NCBI GenBank assembly: GCA_021844725.1
Contig: JAKBSX010000101.1
Span: forward strand, 1-7,949
Reading direction: 5' to 3'
DNA length: 7,949 nucleotides
DNA from: Actinomycetes bacterium
Lineage (GTDB): Bacteria > Actinomycetota > Acidimicrobiia > Acidimicrobiales > Acidimicrobiaceae
Both the position numbers and the translations under genes were made by a program. This document shows, piece by piece, positions 4,971-7,949 of the stretch; within the stretch, counting starts at the first letter, position 1; the number at the start of each line of letters is the position of its first letter. Below the pieces are notes generated by a model. It did no database searches, was not told where the DNA came from, and saw only the letters and a program-made list of their open reading frames with translations.

Positions 4971-5359
4971 TTATACTTATGGTACTGATCGGAGGGGCGA
5001 TAGGCGCTCCGATCAGAATGTGGACTGACTCCAAAGTCACCGCTCATATCGCGGCAAGTGATTACAAAATCAAAAGCAGTGCTTTTCCTTTCGGAACATA
5101 TTTAATTAATATGTCCGGATCTTTTCTCTTGGGATTTCTGACGGGTCTATCCCTCCACTACCGTGTTTCAGATGCTTTGACGGCATTTTTGGGAGTCGGT
5201 TTCTGTGGTGCCTACACTACTTTTTCCACTTGGAGTTTTGAGTCTGTCAGATTGTTTGAAAAAGGCTCGTATCGAGTTGGAGTGATGAATATAGTGCTCA
5301 GTTTGGGTGTAGGAGTTCTACTGGCCGTTTTAGGTATCTTTCTGGGAGAGCTACTTTAG
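4967..5359 (+). CDS. crcB2: Fluoride channel subunit CrcB/FluC, second copy
   Basis: This is a 130-residue protein of normal family length. The marks are LIGGAIGAPIRMW (7-19), GTYLINMSGSFLLGFLTG (43-60) with pore Asn48, and GFCGAYTTFSTW (78-89). The second aromatic of the TTFSTF box is Trp89 rather than Phe, while Phe86 is kept. Four membrane segments lie at about 2-18, 42-63, 70-95 and 104-128. The start is TTG at 4967: a stop codon lies directly before it in frame, AAAGGAAG ends nine bases upstream, and the next ATG (4979) lacks a ribosome site. It lies 121 bases after the first crcB and probably shares its message and fluoride switch; together the two likely make a heterodimeric Fluc channel as in other paired crcB organisms. 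A probable terminator overlaps its stop. Confidence 0.92.
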   Translation: MIILMVLIGGAIGAPIRMWTDSKVTAHIAASDYKIKSSAFPFGTYLINMSGSFLLGFLTGLSLHYRVSDALTAFLGVGFCGAYTTFSTWSFESVRLFEKGSYRVGVMNIVLSLGVGVLLAVLGIFLGELL

Positions 5360-5397
5360 AAAAGCAGCGGTTTGTATTTTTAATTATTTTGTTTTTT
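5350..5397 (+). terminator. Probable intrinsic terminator of the crcB operon
   Basis: GCTACTTT (5350-5357) pairs with AAAGCAGC (5361-5368) around a three-base loop, giving seven pairs with one A-C mismatch. After GG comes a T-rich tract (5371-5397) containing runs of five and six T. The stem includes the end of crcB2 and its stop codon. The stem is weak in G/C, but the tract makes termination plausible and separates uvrA from the crcB genes. Confidence 0.45.
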
Positions 5398-5421
5398 CGT
5401 ATAGGAAAAGAAAAGTCTTTG

Positions 5422-5427
5422 TAATCT
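5422..5427 (+). promoter_or_regulatory. uvrA: Candidate -10 box for uvrA, near-leaderless start
   Basis: TAATCT (5422-5427) ends nine bases before the uvrA ATG at 5437, which would place the transcript start at about 5434-5437. No Shine-Dalgarno lies at usable distance (the only purine run, AGGAAAAGAAAAG, ends about 22 bases upstream) and no good -35 is seen. No LexA-type box is recognised in the 77-base gap. Confidence 0.4.
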
Positions 5428-5436
5428 AAGTATACA

Positions 5437-7949
5437 ATGTCTGATTCAATCGTAATCAAAGGTGCCAGAGAACACAACCTAAAAGGTATTTCTTTGGAGT
5501 TACCAAGGGATAAATTGATTGTTTTTACAGGTTTATCTGGCTCTGGTAAGTCATCGCTGGCTTTTGATACGATTTACGCCGAAGGACAAAGACGTTATGT
5601 CGAATCCCTTTCTTCATATGCCAGACAATTCCTAGGTCAGATGGACAAACCGGATGTGGACTTTATTGAAGGCCTTTCACCGGCCATAGCCATTGACCAA
5701 AAGTCCACTTCCCATAACCCCCGCTCTACGGTAGGGACCGTCACGGAGATATATGACTATCTGAGACTTTTATATGCGCGGATTGGAAAACCACACTGTC
5801 CAAAATGTAAGCGTCCCATAGCTAAACAGTCTCCTCAGCAAATAGCGGATCAGATTATGGCTTTTCCCGAAGGTACTAGGTTTTATGTCCTGGCTCCCGT
5901 GGTAAGGGGGAGAAAAGGGGAGTATATAAGTCTGCTCGATGATTTACTGAAGTCAGGTTATACCCGTGTCAGGGTCGACGGAGTTGAATACGAGCTAAAA
6001 GACAGAAAACAGATAGAGCTTGGTCGCTACGAGCAACACTATATACAGGTGGTCATCGACCGTCTCATAAGAAGAGATAACATATTGAGGAGACTGACAG
6101 ATTCCCTGGAAACGGCCTTCAAATTGGCTGAAGGGAATGCGGAAATCCTCATTCTGCCACAAGATGATCCCGGAGAAAAAGACGACACAAAGGGAAAAGA
6201 CAGTACGGATGAACAGGAAAAGCAAGTTCCCGCCAAATCACGTACATCCAAAAAATCTCAAAGCACGCTTGTCAAAGAAAACGGTGAAAACATATTAATT
6301 TTTTCCGAGAACTTTGCGTGTCCGTACTGTGGAATCTCCATTCAAGAACTTACCCCAAGAAGTTTTTCTTTCAATTCCCCTTACGGCGCATGTCAGCATT
6401 GTAACGGCCTCGGAACCATTTATGAAGTCGATCCTGATTTGATAATCTCTGATCCCGAGTTGACGTTAAATGAAGGAGTGATAACACCGTGGGCAACTTC
6501 ACAAAATAATTACTTCACTCAACTTCTAACATCGGTTTGCGAGCTGATGGATATACCCATGAACAAAAAATGGGGCAAGCTCAATCCAGAACAGCAAAAC
6601 GTTATTTTATACGGTATTGCAAAAGAACAAAGGGTCAAAATCGCATTCAAGAGTCGCTTTGGTGGGATGAGACATATCGATGCCCGTTTCGAAGGTGTCA
6701 TACCATGGTTGAGACGGCGACATCAAGAAGTTGATTCCGGCAGACAGAGAGAACAGATCGAAAGTTATATGCGGGAGATTCCTTGCGAAACTTGCCAAGG
6801 AGCAAGGCTTTCCGAGGAAGCTCTTTCGGTAACGGTAGACGACATCAATATTGCTGAGCTTTCCATGATGTCTATCAGTGAAACTATCGGCAGGATCTCA
6901 GCTTTTCAACTCGATGATAAAGATAAACTCATTTCCGAGCGACTTTTGAAAGAAATTATTTCACGTTTACAATTCCTAATTGACGTGGGTCTTGACTATT
7001 TGAGCTTGTCACGTTCGGCCGCCACTTTGGCAGGTGGAGAAGCTCAGAGGATCAGATTAGCTTCGCAAATAGGAAGCGGGCTGGTCGGTGTACTATATGT
7101 TTTGGATGAACCTTCAATAGGGCTTCATCAACGTGACAATCATAAATTAATTTCCACTCTTGTCAGGTTACGTGATTTGGGTAACACCGTTATAGTTGTC
7201 GAACACGATGAAGACATGATCAGATCGGCCGACTATATAGTCGACATAGGCCCTAGGGCGGGTGAACACGGTGGAGAAGTCGTTGCCCAAGGTGATTTAC
7301 AAAGTATTATCAATTCCGATTCCTCTATTACCGGGAGCTATCTTTCCGGTAAAAAGAAAATTGAAGTTCCTCTAAAGAGAAGGAAACCAACTTCGGGTTA
7401 TATCACCGTGACCGGAGCTGCGGAAAATAATTTAAAAAATATCAAAGTAGCTTTTCCTCTTGGTATCATGACGGCGATAACGGGGGTATCTGGTTCCGGA
7501 AAATCAACTTTGGTCAACGAGATTCTTCTGCGAGGCCTGATGCAGAAGATTTATAAGTCCAAGCTTGCTCCCGGGAAACACAAGTCGATAAGCGGTATTG
7601 AACAGATCGATAAAGTAATAGATATCAACCAATCCCCGATCGGTCGTACTCCGAGGTCAAATCCGGCTACCTATACGGGGATGTTTGATCACATAAGAAA
7701 ATTATTTGCCGCTACCACGGAAGCTAAAATAAGGGGCTATAAACCAGGTAGATTTTCTTTCAACGTTCCCGGAGGTCGCTGCGAAGGGTGTTCCGGTGAT
7801 GGGACAATCCGGATCGAAATGCAATTCTTACCCGATGTGTACGTACCTTGTGATATCTGTCACGGGACGCGCTACAACAGGGATACCTTGGAAGTACTTT
7901 GGAAGGGCTACAGCATAGCTGATGTATTAAATCTATCCTGTCAAGAAGC
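5437..7949 (+). CDS. uvrA: Excinuclease ABC subunit A, 3' end beyond the window
   Basis: UvrA is the damage-sensing ATPase dimer of nucleotide excision repair; it loads UvrB on damaged DNA. 837 codons are present and the usual C-terminus, roughly the last 100 residues including the second signature and Walker B, is cut off. First Walker A: GLSGSGKS (32-39). CPKC at 121-124. First zinc module: C295, C298, C319, C322. First signature: LAGGEAQRIRLA (531-542), with Ala532 where Ser is usual. First Walker B: LYVLDEPSIGLHQ with D557 and E558. Second Walker A: GVSGSGKS (683-690). Second zinc module: C782, C785, C805, C808. A charged, low-complexity insert of about 40 residues (241-280) lies just before the first zinc module and is absent from typical UvrA as I know it. 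The ATG at 5437 has an in-frame stop 13 bases upstream and no ribosome site; a -10-like box suggests a nearly leaderless message independent of crcB. Confidence 0.97.
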   Translation, partial: MSDSIVIKGAREHNLKGISLELPRDKLIVFTGLSGSGKSSLAFDTIYAEGQRRYVESLSSYARQFLGQMDKPDVDFIEGLSPAIAIDQKSTSHNPRSTVGTVTEIYDYLRLLYARIGKPHCPKCKRPIAKQSPQQIADQIMAFPEGTRFYVLAPVVRGRKGEYISLLDDLLKSGYTRVRVDGVEYELKDRKQIELGRYEQHYIQVVIDRLIRRDNILRRLTDSLETAFKLAEGNAEILILPQDDPGEKDDTKGKDSTDEQEKQVPAKSRTSKKSQSTLVKENGENILIFSENFACPYCGISIQELTPRSFSFNSPYGACQHCNGLGTIYEVDPDLIISDPELTLNEGVITPWATSQNNYFTQLLTSVCELMDIPMNKKWGKLNPEQQNVILYGIAKEQRVKIAFKSRFGGMRHIDARFEGVIPWLRRRHQEVDSGRQREQIESYMREIPCETCQGARLSEEALSVTVDDINIAELSMMSISETIGRISAFQLDDKDKLISERLLKEIISRLQFLIDVGLDYLSLSRSAATLAGGEAQRIRLASQIGSGLVGVLYVLDEPSIGLHQRDNHKLISTLVRLRDLGNTVIVVEHDEDMIRSADYIVDIGPRAGEHGGEVVAQGDLQSIINSDSSITGSYLSGKKKIEVPLKRRKPTSGYITVTGAAENNLKNIKVAFPLGIMTAITGVSGSGKSTLVNEILLRGLMQKIYKSKLAPGKHKSISGIEQIDKVIDINQSPIGRTPRSNPATYTGMFDHIRKLFAATTEAKIRGYKPGRFSFNVPGGRCEGCSGDGTIRIEMQFLPDVYVPCDICHGTRYNRDTLEVLWKGYSIADVLNLSCQE

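Noticed and set aside
1..7949. CRISPR array, tRNA or rRNA genes
   Set aside because: I found no regularly spaced repeats, no tRNA-like cloverleaf elements and no rRNA-like sequence on either strand by eye.

Overview
The window suggests a bacterium of actinobacterial type. The UvrA at the right end reads like actinobacterial UvrA in its NPRSTVGTVTEIYDYLRLLY, GSGLVGVLYVLDEPSIGLHQ and NTVIVVEHDED stretches. The NAD(P)-binding protein in the middle and a broken IS21-type transposase also look actinobacterial, and several genes have a TAnnnT -10 box immediately before the start codon, as in leaderless actinobacterial transcripts. Base composition is moderate to low for that phylum: 31 of 60 bases are G/C at 1441-1500, but only 23 of 60 at 5461-5520. 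A lower-GC lineage such as some acidophilic Acidimicrobiia is a guess only.

Layout. Left arm (1-2260, leftward): an operon with its own promoter encodes a 68-residue XRE-type repressor, a 133-residue protein with a C-terminal membrane segment, and a 303-residue HEPN-like (DUF5677-like) protein. Beyond it, in the same direction, lies a decayed PIN-like (DUF4935/PIN_12-like) gene with two stops and two frameshifts; it runs off the left edge. Together these look like a toxin/defence-type cassette, part of it dead. Positions 2260-2710 hold no gene I can support.

Middle (2711-3857, rightward): the left end of an IS21-family element, with paired terminal repeats and a frameshifted, truncated istA remnant, abuts an intact atypical short-chain dehydrogenase-like gene. 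The -10 box of that gene sits in the last bases of the remnant.

Right arm (3858-7949, rightward, AT-richer): a promoter leads directly into a fluoride riboswitch, whose 3' strand can also pair with the ribosome-binding region of the next gene. Two tandem crcB/fluC genes follow, a likely two-subunit fluoride channel, then a probable terminator. uvrA has its own near-leaderless start and is cut by the window's right edge at codon 837.

How the genes work together: the right arm is a fluoride-sensing and export module next to a core DNA-repair gene. The left arm is accessory DNA containing a regulator, candidate ribonuclease-fold proteins, a mobile-element scar and pseudogenes. The most notable points are the XRE/membrane/HEPN-like/PIN-like cassette, the translational fluoride switch with a mismatch in its pseudoknot, and short leader ORFs that end on the start codon of the following gene.
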